DNA from: Basidiobolus meristosporus CBS 931.73
Lineage: Eukaryota > Basidiobolomycota > Basidiobolomycetes > Basidiobolales > Basidiobolaceae
Assembly (NCBI GenBank): GCA_002104905.1
Contig: MCFE01000271.1
Coordinates: 1 to 64,000, forward strand
Direction of reading: 5' to 3'
Length of the DNA stretch: 64,000 nucleotides
The translations under genes were made by a program, and so were the position numbers. Positions within the stretch are counted from its first letter, which is position 1, and each line of letters starts with the position of its first letter. Shown one piece after another: positions 1-9,670 of the stretch. The notes under the pieces are model-generated. The model made no database searches. It was not told where the DNA came from and saw nothing but the letters and a program-made list of their open reading frames with translations.

Positions 1-1
1 C

Positions 2-487
2 TACTACTCAGTGGCAACTGCAACAACTACAGGAACTGTGCATAATCAAGAAATCCTATGTCATATAGACAGTGGATCTGAGATATGTGTGATGCCTTTG
101 GAGGCTTGGAAACAACTACCATGCAAAGACCTATTGCCCATAGACACCAATATCAATTGGAACATGAAGGATGCCAACTCAGGGCAATCAAAGCTTTTAG
201 GAATTATTCACAGCTTCCCTCTCATCATTGAAGGAATACCCCATGAGATCCCAGTATTCATTTGTGCAAAGGCTAACTTTGAATTACTTCTTGGAAGACC
301 ATGGGAAGTAAAAGCAAGAGCAACTGCAGTGAACTACCCAGATGGTTCAGCATGGTATACTATATACTCAGAGAGCCCAGGACTAACAGCAACCTTCTGT
401 GGTGTGGACTCAAACAATATCCGATCAATGACATCATGTAGATTTCTATCTCAAGAAAGGACAGGTGGCTTCATTGAGGAAGACTGA
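2..487 (+). CDS. Retrotransposon aspartic protease region (partial, runs off left edge)
   Basis: The frame is open from the window edge to a TGA ending at 487, so only the C-terminal part of a gag-protease protein is present. It shows a retropepsin-like fold: the catalytic triplet in HIDSGSEICVMP near the start and the second conserved block FELLLGRPW about 70 residues later. In life this enzyme would cut the element's own polyprotein. There is no reverse transcriptase after it; 65 bases downstream come a purine-rich tract and an LTR. This is therefore either an internally deleted element or a pol-less (non-autonomous) element. The reading frame is undamaged, which suggests it is younger than the copia copies to its right. 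Family assignment is firm, element type is inference. Confidence 0.75.
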   Translation, partial: YYSVATATTTGTVHNQEILCHIDSGSEICVMPLEAWKQLPCKDLLPIDTNINWNMKDANSGQSKLLGIIHSFPLIIEGIPHEIPVFICAKANFELLLGRPWEVKARATAVNYPDGSAWYTIYSESPGLTATFCGVDSNNIRSMTSCRFLSQERTGGFIEED

Positions 488-520
488 GAGAGCACTTTGT
501 TCTCCAAACTTACAGTGGTT

Positions 521-550
521 AGCTAAAAAGTTCCCTGAAACTTTTTAGCT
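521..550. repeat. Perfect 12-bp inverted repeat (hairpin) before an LTR
   Basis: Arms at 521-532 (AGCTAAAAAGTT) and 539-550 are exact reverse complements around a 6-base loop. The hairpin lies between the protease stop codon and the polypurine tract. Confidence 0.8.
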
Positions 551-551
551 C

Positions 552-565
552 AAGTGGGGGGTGGA
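552..565 (+). other. Polypurine tract of LTR element
   Basis: The purine-rich run AAGTGGGGGGTGGA directly abuts the TG start of the following LTR. This is where plus-strand priming occurs in LTR elements, and it marks the LTR as a 3' LTR rather than a solo insertion. Confidence 0.65.
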
Positions 566-1369
566 TGTGGTAGGGTAAACATACCTCCCACAGACAAGTT
601 TATTCATATAGTCATTATGATATACTTATCCATATTTTATATTATCAGTATTATCCCATTCTTCTTTTGCCCATATTATCAGTATTATCCCCATATGATG
701 TTTACCCTGATTAGTTATTAGCATTAGTTATCCCAGATGTTATTCAGCTTTGTGATCAGTAGATGTATCTATATAAGGCAAGTACCCGCGTCAGTACCCG
801 TGACACATGACCTAACTCTGTGTTACCATCCCTACCATTTCAATACCATATATGGTATTTCTATGTTGCACAGGTTTCAGACTACTGATTCCTGATTGGT
901 TGAGAGTGCTGTGCCTTTTAGAACCTTCCAGGACATTCTTGGCATATTTTTAGCTCATAGTGATGTCATCAAGAATTCCACTGATACCTAGAATCTTCTA
1001 GAACCTTGTCATTAGTAATCACTTGGCAATCAGGAAAAGTATTTAAGGGAAAGCAATCCCTCATCAATAAATCATCCCTTCTATCAGTAACACTTCTACC
1101 TTATTGATTAGCAGTTGATCACTGCACCTGCCTTCAACAGTATATCTAAGACCTGCCATCAAGGAGCTTTTCAGGGTAGTGCACAAGACACACAGCGGCC
1201 TTTGGAGACACTTGGAGCACCTAGGAAGCTAAAGAAGCAGGAGCTTTTACCATAGTGACATATTGACATAGACACCAGCAGTTTAGACACAGAGGTTATT
1301 GCACCCATCAGACACCTCACACACCTTGAGTTGTGTAGCTTCTCCCAGGAGTACCTCTACACCACCACA
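566..1369 (+). repeat. LTR of family A (3' LTR, 804 bp)
   Basis: The LTR starts TGTGGTAGGG after the polypurine tract and ends ACACCACCACA just before chromovirus integrase sequence. Both ends were set by alignment to the related LTR at 57522-58590, which starts TGTAGTGGGG and ends in the same ACACCACCACA. Shared blocks include TGACACATGA (801-810) and a 19-base block beginning ACTGATTCCTG (884-902). A TATA-like ATTTAAGGGA (1041) and AATAAA (1066-1071) lie close together, as expected for an LTR promoter and polyadenylation signal with a short R region. Confidence 0.8.
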
Positions 1370-1371
1370 AT

Positions 1372-2187
1372 GTGATCAAATCCCTTTGCCAGAATAGCGC
1401 CATTGATCACCGTTTGATCACTCCATATCACCCCAAAGCTAATGGACTGGCTGAAAGACATGTTCAGACCTCAGTGAACATCATCAGGAAATCTATCAAA
1501 GGTATCAAGAAGAATTGGGACAAGTACATTCCAACTGTACAATATGCTATCAACACCAAAATTGCCGCTCTACATGGATCAACACCATTTTCCTTGATGT
1601 TTGGAAGAAGATACAACCACTTTGGAGACTACCAGAATACAGAGTTAGCAAGCTTGAATACAGATAAGCTAAAGAACCGGCTTGAGTACCTTACCAACAT
1701 TGTCTACCCTGCTATCAGTGCCAGAAGTAAGGCCTCTCAGCAAAAGATGACTTCAATGTACGCCTCAAGACACAGGAACAGCAGCTTCCCAGATGGGTCA
1801 TATGTCATGACTCTAGATCCAATCCGGCAATCTAAGCTTGACCCCAAGTATGAAGGACCATTCAAGGTTGTCAGATGCACTACTGGAGGATCTTATGTAC
1901 TTCAGGATAACACTGGAGCACTGCTACCCAAAAACTTTCCACCTTCTTCACTCAAACTTATTTCTCAAGACCCAGTAACTTTGGAATCCTATGAAGTTGA
2001 AGCTATTGTGGACCATGATGGAGAAGAACCAAATTGCCTTTATTTAGTCAAGTGGAAAGGCTATGATGCCAAACACCACACCTGGGAACCTTGCACCAAC
2101 TTTGATGATGTTGCCATTATTGATCAGTATTGGAGCCGCAGAGGAACCCAGAAGGTATCAAAAAACTCCTCTTCTGGCAGGAAGTGA
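1372..2187 (+). pseudogene. Chromovirus (Ty3/gypsy) integrase C-terminal part plus chromodomain
   Basis: An uninterrupted frame of about 270 residues enters from the LTR at its left with no start codon of its own. It holds the last third of an integrase core (HRLITPYHPKANGLAERH, with the catalytic Glu in this block), the integrase C-terminal domain (KLDPKYEGPFKVV) and a chromodomain (YLVKWKGYDAKHHTWEP) near residues 220-260. Such chromodomains steer integration toward marked chromatin in chromoviruses. The N-terminal half of integrase and all upstream pol are missing because the family A element is inserted here. The frame is otherwise intact, so the interruption is probably recent. Confidence 0.85.
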
Positions 2188-2884
2188 TGTTGTGCACCAA
2201 CATTTAAAACTTAGCCAATTTTACTCCATTTGAAAATCTAGTACCCTAACTGACTTTCCCTAACCCAAACATAACAAATCCCAGTTACAGTTTATTTTAT
2301 CCCACCTCAGAATCTATTTTTAGCTATCACACCTGATCTATTTTCAAATGGTCATTACGTTATCAACCTATCTGCCAAGCCTTCCCAGGTGATTAGTCAT
2401 CTGAGATCTATCCAACCACGGTGCAGTTGCCAAGACATCAGTTGATTGATGATGTAATTTTCATTTATCTTATGCACCTATGAACACCCAAATTTATCTC
2501 AATCAATCCAGTCCCTTGGTGCTTACTAATTCAACTTGATCAGAAAAGTATAAATAAAGCTTACTGAACCTTTTGGTTTAGTGTGTGTCTCAACAAAATT
2601 AAGATTCTGTCTCAGCAAAAATAAGAATCCAACAATTCTGTTCTAGTTTCTATCCAAGCCTAGTATATCTAGCACTCCAAAGAACAGCAAGCCTAGCCTG
2701 CCTAGCAAACAAATATCATTGTCTTTATAGCCAACCCAGCTATATCCAAGACCAATATTAGATCAGAATCTTTCTGCTAATATTTCCGCCACTCTCTGAC
2801 AATTCTAAGATTCTGCACTTAATTGTCCCTTTGGTTCAGTTAAACCATTCAAGAGTTTTATTACACTTTCTCTTGGATACAACA
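2188..2884 (+). repeat. Probable 3' LTR of the chromovirus
   Basis: It starts TGTTG right after the integrase-chromodomain stop codon and can end in CAACA at 2884, giving a 5-bp inverted terminus. TATAAATAAA at 2549-2558 would supply promoter and polyadenylation signals. Sequence to its right is copia internal DNA, so the boundary at 2884 is an element junction. No second copy is in the window, so the end points are inferred. Confidence 0.5.
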
Positions 2885-3105
2885 ATGGGTGATGATAGAG
2901 CACTTGATGCAGTGAGAGAAGGAATTATCCAACTAAGCCTAAGAAGCAATGAGGGAGCCATACACTGACCTTTAAAGAAATACATTATGAACCAGAAATA
3001 GCCAAAAACCTACTATCTGTAAGCAAGACCACAGCAGAAGGACTCAGTTTCAGCATTGACAATTCTGGATGCAAGATCACTGATTGAAATGGTGCCCATA
3101 TTACT

Positions 3106-3860
3106 TTGCATATAAGAGATCAGAATCTATACAAGTTGAATTATATCCCATCATACTTGGAAGCCAATATAAGTAACTTGAATGAAGAAACATCAATGCT
3201 TTGGCACAGGAGATTTGGGCACATCAATTTTGATTATTTGTGCAAAATGATCAAAGATCAGCTAATTTCTGGAGTAAAAATTGATCCCCCGGCTAATTTG
3301 GAGCAATGTGAAGCCTGCATATATGAAAAACAAGTCAGACAACCGTTCAAGAGCGTTGGGTTAATCAATACTAAGAAAAAGTTAGATCTAGTTCACTAAG
3401 AATTGTGTGGATATATGCAAAATTTATCCTTAGGTAGGATGAATATTTAATCACTTTTATTGATAATTATACAAGATACACATGGGTCTACTTCATGGAG
3501 AGAAAGGAAGAAGCTCTGTCTAAGTTCAGGGAGTTTAAAGCCATGGTGGAGAGAGAAACTTGTCAAAAAATCAAGAAAATACACCCTGACCATGGTGGGG
3601 AAAATACCTTAAAACTCTTCATCCACTTCTGCAATATTCATGGGATAAAGCAAGAGACTACTGTACCATACTCCCCACAGCAAAATGGAGTAGCAGAACA
3701 TGCTAACAGATCAATAATTGATATGGTAAGATCTATGATCCATAATCACAAATTATCCTATGATTTTTGGGCAAAATCAGTTGCCACGGCTGTAAATCTT
3801 AAAAATAGGAGTTATAGCAGAATACTTTGTGATTCTACTCTGTTTGAAGCATGGTAAGGG
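3106..3860 (+). pseudogene. copia 1 GAG-pre-integrase and integrase core relic
   Basis: 3106-3399 reads through the zinc-binding HHCC region (LWHRRFGHINFDY followed by CEAC). 3495-3857 continues the integrase core with KIHPDHGGEN and PQQNGVAEHANR, which hold two acidic catalytic residues. A TAA at 3397-3399 and a frame shift separate the two parts, and a TAA at 3856 ends the second. Confidence 0.85.
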
Positions 3861-4078
3861 TACAGACCAAGTGCAGAACATCTAAGAATATTTGGGTGTA
3901 CAGCATATGCCAAGAAACTGCCCAGAAGTCAGTCAAAACTTGAGCCAAAAAGTGTAAAATACATATCTTTGGGTTACTGCAGTGAGAGTAAAGCATACAG
4001 ACTCTACAATACTGCAGCAAAGAAGCTAATCAAGTCCGGGCATGTGTTATTGATGAAAATTCAAAATTTTCACAAAAA

Positions 4079-5175
4079 ATGACATCAGATGATGACAAAA
4101 ATCTGATCTCCAGTCCACCAATTGTCAGGATTGAATCAGAGCAAAACAATGAAGATTTTTTCACTCTAGAGGACTCTACAACTGTGGTTCAGCCAGAATC
4201 AGTGCCCAGGAATATCCCAGAAGGGATCATTCTAGTATCAGATGCCCAGAGATCCAATTGGACAAGAAATAGCCCAAATTACTATATCAATGAGGGTACA
4301 AACTTAGCCCATGCCTATTCAGTCCATATTGATGAGCCCCAGACTGTAAAAGAGGCCCTAAATAGCCCTCAGACAAAGTTTTGGAGATCTGCAATAACTG
4401 AGGAATATCAGGCCCTGATGGAAAATCAAACTTGGGACTTAGTCAAGTTATCAATCAACTGAAAATCAATTGGATGCAGATGGGTCTTCAAGACAAAATA
4501 CAAAGCTGATGGTACAATTGAAAGATACAAAGCAAGACTTGTGGCCAAAGGATATTCTCAAACAAAAGGACTTGACTATACTGAGACCTTAGCACTGGTG
4601 GCCAAGTTTAATTCCATCAGATTAATACTGGCTATTGCAGCCAAATACAAGTTTTTATTCCTCAAGTGGATGTAAAAACTACATCTTTGAATCAAGAACT
4701 TGATGAGGACATGTATATGGACCAGCCTGATGGGTCTTTTGACCAAGATTACCCCCATTTGGTCTGCAAGCTTAAAAAGTCACCATATGGTCTCAAACAA
4801 TCAGCAAGAGCCTGAAATTGCAAGATAGATTCTTATTGGGAATCTTTGAGTTTCAACAGGAGTAATGCTGACTATAGTATATACTATAAGCCAGATAGAG
4901 CAAATCCAGTCCTATTAACTCTATATGTGGATGATCTTATTATAGCCACCAATAACCTAGAAACATTGAAAGAGACTAAATCCAGTCTATCTAAGGAGTT
5001 CAAGATGTCCAAACTAGGAGAACTCAGTTACTACTTAGGGATTAAGTTTTCCATAGACAGAAGTACTCAGACTATTACCTTGAGCGAATCCAAGTATATT
5101 CAAGATATACTAAAGAAGTACTTAATGGAAGACTGTAAACTGGCTGCTATCCAATGGAGACAAACCTTAACTTGA
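4079..5175 (+). pseudogene. copia 1 reverse transcriptase relic
   Basis: 4079-4462 covers the integrase-RT linker and the RT start (ALMENQTWDLV). 4480-4830 keeps recognisable RT text ([25 protein letters not shown]) broken by stops. 4846-5175 includes the catalytic YVDDL box at about 4924 and the KEFKMSKLGELSYYLG block. Several frame changes make it non-functional. Confidence 0.85.
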
Positions 5176-5432
5176 TCCAAACTCAGCCAAGTCAAGAGAG
5201 CTTGGTGCCATCTGGAAGCCCTGACTTTGCTTATCAATTTTTGCTTGGCAGTCTGATGTATATCATGCTTGGAACACATCCAGATATCTCATATTCAGAG
5301 GGAGTTGTCAGCCAATAAAATCAGAACTATGGATCTGATCATATTGCAGCAGTTAAGTGGATCTTTAGATACCTAAAAGGAACTGCTGATATCTGCTTAA
5401 GATGAACTTATGAGGATTCAGAACAGGATCTT

Positions 5433-5861
5433 GTGGGATTCTCTGATGCAGATTGGGGACAAAATCTGGAAGACAGAAGATCCACCAGAGGATACACCTT
5501 TCTTTATTGTAAAGGAGCAATTTCATGGAATTCAAGAAAGCAACCAATCTTGGCACTTTCTGCCACAGTGGCAGAGTACATGGCAGCCAGTGAAGCCACA
5601 AAAGAAGCAGTGTGGTTAAGAAAGCTTTTTACAGATTTAGGCCTATGTCAAGTAACACCTATTACTTTATTTCAAGATAATCATAGATGCATACAATTAG
5701 GTAGAAATCCAACTTTTTATGCTAGAACCAAGCACATAGATATTAAACATCATTTCATATGTGAAGCTATAGAGAATAACTTAGTTTGCTTAGTTTACTG
5801 TCCTAGCAATGAAATGATTGCAGACATATTTACCAAACCGCTAGCTAGAGACAAGTTTTAA
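5433..5861 (+). pseudogene. copia 1 RNase H domain relic
   Basis: A 142-residue open stretch begins GFSDADWGQNLEDRRSTRGY and contains ATVAEYMAASEATKEAVWL and the final KHIDIKHHFI and ADIFTKPL blocks, all typical of copia RNase H. It ends just upstream of the purine-rich AAGTGGGAG tract that precedes the LTR. Confidence 0.85.
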
Positions 5862-5914
5862 TATCTTGGGTCAAAATTAGGACTAGTCAGTATGAGCATT
5901 TAGCTAAGTGGGAG

Positions 5915-6264
5915 TATTGTAAAAGTTTATAATTCCACCTAAATATCCACCTAACTTAGTCACCTAGGTCATTACCCTCAAATCCTAGAGAATACTGACC
6001 AAATTCCTTGTTGGGATTTACTTGGAATATTTTCACCAAAATACCAGGTACCCCAGAATATGAAAATTCTCAAAGTTGTCCAAACAGCCCCAAACTTTGC
6101 ACACATATTGTTGGGACCTTCATTAACCTATTCTACATGTTTGTTATGCCAAGACCATGTAAGAGTATAAATACTACTTTTACATTCAATAAATCATTAA
6201 GTGAAAACCACATAATCTACTTGTCCTCCCAATCACTTCCAATATCTCCAAGACTCTTACAACA
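5915..6264 (+). repeat. copia LTR copy A
   Basis: This is one of three related copies in the window (with 6824-7173 and 9326-9670). It begins TATTGTAAAAG after a purine tract and ends CTCTTACAACA; the termini form an imperfect inverted repeat best seen in copy C (TGTTGTAAGA). A TATAAATACTAC box and AATAAATCATTAA occur near the 3' third. Confidence 0.85.
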
Positions 6265-6504
6265 CAAACAAGCAGCAGAGAACATTCAGGTAGCCAAAAG
6301 AGTGCTAGTAAGGGACAGGCAGGCAGAAACAAGTGCACTTTCAAGAAAGTATGATCTGATATTGATGGCATATATACATAAATTCTTCATCCACTTCTGC
6401 AAAATGGATGGGATAAAGCAAGAGACTACTGTACCATACTCCCCACAACAAAATAGAGTGGTAGAGCATGCAAACAGACCAATAACTAACATGGCAAGAT
6501 ATTA

Positions 6505-6818
6505 AGTATGCATATTCCAAGAAATTAAGATTGCCAGATGTAATAGCAGAAGGAGAATAAAGTTGCATACCTTGCTTGATCATGGCAGAAGCAAAAACAT
6601 TACAAGATGACTGGTTGTGATTGTCATAAGGAACCATAGAGGCAGGAATACCAATCATAACCTAAGGATGAATCTCCATATGAGTATATATTTGGTAGTT
6701 GCCACAATACCCAATGTCACCCAAAGAGATTTGAGATTGCTCATCAGGATCAACAAATTCTATCTTGCCAGTATGAAGTAGTTGAGACCAAGAGAGGCAA
6801 GTTAATTTGTTCCAATCT
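6505..6818 (-). pseudogene. Fragment like the second-largest RNA polymerase subunit (Rpb2 domain 5/6 junction)
   Basis: Read on the minus strand this gives about 100 residues with the family signature in order: WSQLLHTGKIEFVDPDEQ, then THMEIHP, then SMVPYDNHNQSS, then SAMIKQGM. In second-largest RNA polymerase subunits the same blocks form the end of domain 5 and start of domain 6 near the active centre. One in-frame TAG (6662-6664) falls directly after EIHP, where the family usually has a residue such as Ser. The fragment has no start or stop of its own and sits inside copia integrase sequence, so it is a stranded gene piece. Departures from the usual NHNQSPRN and MGKQ text are more than expected for a fresh copy of the nuclear Pol II gene. 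A Pol I or III paralogue, a linear-plasmid polymerase or a large DNA virus relic are all possible. Confidence 0.6.
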
Positions 6819-6823
6819 ATATG

Positions 6824-7173
6824 TGTATTGTAAAAATTTGTAATTTGACCTAAATATTCACCTAGCTTAGTCACAAAGATGATTACCTACAAATCTTTGA
6901 GAATACTTACCAAATTCCTTGTTGCAACCTGCTTTGAGAATTTTTATGTTCTAGGTACCTAGTATTTTGATGAGAATTTTCTAAGTCATCCAAACAGCCC
7001 CATATTTTATAAACATGTTCTTGATGCCTGCATAAGCCAATTCTACATGCTTTTATGCCAACATTATGTAAAAGTATAAATACTACTCTTATAATAAATA
7101 AATCATAAAGCAAAAAACACATAACCTACTTGTTCTCCTAATCACTTCCAATATCTCCAAGACTCTTACAACA
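6824..7173 (+). repeat. Solo copia LTR (copy B) with target-site duplication
   Basis: TG...CA ends (TGTATTGTAAAA to CTCTTACAACA), flanked by identical ATATG at 6819-6823 and 7174-7178. No internal element sequence adjoins it, so it is a solo LTR left by recombination. It is clearly alignable with LTR A and LTR C. Confidence 0.85.
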
Positions 7174-7178
7174 ATATG

Positions 7179-9325
7179 ATCTATCTACAGCTTTACCCTA
7201 TGACTTTTGAATAGAATCAGTGGCTTAAGATGTATAACTGCAAAATAGGAGTTATAACAGAATTATTTGTAATTCTACTCCATTTGAGGCGTGATATAGA
7301 TATAAACCAACTGCAGAATATCAAAGAATTTTTGGCTGCACAGTATAGGCTCAGAAACTGCTAGGTAATCAGTCAAAATCTAAGCTAAAAAGGTTAAAAT
7401 GTGTATTTTTGGGTCACTGCAGTGAGAGTGAGATATAAAAACCTTACAGTGCCAAAGTAAGGAAACCAATCAAGTCCAGGAACTTGTTGTTTGATAGAAT
7501 TCAATATTTTTACAGAAAATGACATCCTCTAATGACAAAAATCAGGATCAAATCAGAGCAATACAATGGAGTGTTCTTACTCCAGAGGACTTTACAACTG
7601 TGGTTTAGCTTGGTTCAGTGCCCAGGAATATCTAGAAGCAATATATCCAGTATTACAAGGCTGGAGATCCACTCATGTTAGGACCAGCCAAAATTACTAT
7701 ATCTATGAAGGTACAAACTGAGCCTATGACTATTCATTCCATATTGATGAGTTCCAGACTGTGTAAGAGGCCCAGATTAGCCCTTAGAAAAAGTCTTGGA
7801 AATTTACAATGACTGTAGAATAACAGGCTCTGATGGAAAATCATGCTTTGGACTTAGTCAAATTACCAATTGACCAAACATTTTGGCTACAAATGAGTCT
7901 TCAAGAAAAAATATAAGGCTGATGGTACAATTAAAAGAAACAAACTAAGACTTGTGGGCAAAGGATACTTGCAAACAAAAGGACTGAGCTACATCAGAAC
8001 TTTTGCCCTGGTAGCCAAGTTGCATTTCTTTAGACTAATATTGGCTATTGCAGCCATATGAAAACTTTTATTTATTGAATGGGTTTATAAACTGCATCTT
8101 TCAATGGGGAACTTTATGCAGACATATGAATGCACAAGCCTGGCTGGTTTTTTTGCCAAGGTAACCCACACTTGGTCAGCAAGCTTAAAAAATATTGATG
8201 TGGTCTGAAACAATCACAAAGGGCATGGAATTGCAAGATAGATTCTTACTTAGAATCTTTGAGCTTCTAATGAAATACTGCTAGCTGTAGTAACAACCAT
8301 ATGCTATATTAAGCAAATCCAGTTTTATTAGCACTATATGTTGAAGATCTTACTAAAGCCACTAATAACCAAGAAACATTAAAAGTGACTACATCCAGCC
8401 CATCAAAAGAGTTCAAAATGTTCAATCCAGGAGACTGAGTTACTACTTGGGGGTAAATTTCTTTGTAGACAGAAGTACACAGACTATCACCCCAAGCCAG
8501 TACAAGTATACTCAGGATATACTGACAACATACAATATGGAAGACAGTAAATTGGCAGCTACCCCAGTGGTGGAAAACCTTGGCTTGGTCAAAACTCAAC
8601 AAAAATATAAGTGCTGGGTGCCATCTGAAAGCCAGAATTTGCTTACAAATCTATGGTTGGCAGTTTGATGTATATCATGCTTTGAACATGTTCAGATACC
8701 TCTTAATCAGTTGGAGTTGTCAGCCAGCACAATCAGAACTATGGATCTGATCATATTGCAACAGTTTGCAGATCTTTAGATATCTAAAAGGAACCACCAA
8801 TATCTACTCAAGGTGCACCTATAAGGATTCCAATCAGGTTATTGTGGGATACTCTGCGGCTGATTGGGGACAAAACTCAGAAGACAGAATATCCACCACA
8901 GGATACACCTTTCTTTACTGTAAATGAGCAATATCATGGAGTTCAATGATGCCACTATCCATAGAACATTTCACCATAGAGGCAGAGCATATGGCAGCCT
9001 GTGAAGATACCAAAGAAGCAATGTGTTTAAGTAAGTTTTTGAAAGACTCAGGCTTCTGTCAAGAAGTGCCCATTACTTGATTTTATGATAATTAAGGATG
9101 TACACAATTAGGTAGAAATCCAACTTTTCATGCTAGAACTAATTAAATAGATATTAGACATCATTTCATATGTAGAGCTATAGAGAATAACTAAGCTAAA
9201 TAAGCTTACTGTCCTGCAGATGAATTGATTTCAGGCATATTTACCAAACCTTTAGCTAAAGACAAATTTCAATATTGTAGGTCACAACTAGGATTAGTCC
9301 ATTTGAACATTTAGATGAGTGGGAG
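7179..9325 (+). pseudogene. copia 2 integrase-RT-RNase H relic
   Basis: This follows copia 1 base by base with many changes. The integrase end is at 7230-7500, the RT region at about 7780-8650, including a readable stretch at 8447-8560 (DRSTQTITPSQYKYTQDIL), and RNase H is at 8840-9270. No domain has an intact frame. Confidence 0.8.
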
Positions 9326-9670
9326 TGTTGTAAGAATTTGCAATTCCACTTAAATACTCACCTAACTTGGTCACTTTGATCCTTACCTACAATCCTTAGG
9401 GAATACTGACCATATTCTTTGTTGGAATATAATTTGAAAAACTTTGTTATCTGAATATCTGATAAAAGGGTGAAAATATTCAAAGTTGTCCACATAGCCT
9501 AAACTTTGCACACATACTCTTGGGATCTTCTTTAACATAATCTAGCTCTGTATTTTGCCAAGATCATATAAAGTATAAACACTACTTTTACATTCATTAA
9601 TTGGTAAGTGATAAGCACACAACTACATGATCTCCAGATCACTTTCAGTATCTCCAAGACTCTTGCATCA
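9326..9670 (+). repeat. copia LTR copy C (3' LTR of copia 2)
   Basis: Starts TGTTGTAAGAA after the GATGAGTGGGAG purine tract and ends CTCTTGCATCA. A TATAAAG-type box and CATTCATTAA match the layout of copies A and B. Confidence 0.85.

Larger units (their letters stand above)
2885..6264 (+). mobile_element. Ty1/copia retrotransposon 1, degenerate and 5'-truncated
   Basis: In copia order there are a protease tail (EPEIAKNLLSVSKT near 2990), a GAG-pre-integrase zinc domain, integrase, reverse transcriptase, RNase H and a 350-bp LTR. Stops and frameshifts interrupt every domain, so the copy is dead. Gag and the 5' LTR are absent: the left end abuts the chromovirus LTR at 2884, which suggests the chromovirus inserted into this element and left the 5' part outside the window. 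Confidence 0.85.
6265..9670 (+). mobile_element. Ty1/copia retrotransposon 2, heavily degraded
   Basis: After LTR A, a short leader (6265-6374) jumps straight to integrase text (FFIHFCKMDGIKQETTVPYS at about 6380), so protease and part of integrase are deleted. The integrase is then interrupted from about 6505 to 7178 by the polymerase-like fragment and solo LTR B. It resumes near 7179 and runs in the same order as copia 1 through RT and RNase H to LTR C. Nearly every line contains stops or indels relative to copia 1, so this copy is older. Confidence 0.8.

Noticed and set aside
6907..7122. Minus-strand 71-codon frame
   Set aside because: It lies wholly inside solo LTR copy B.
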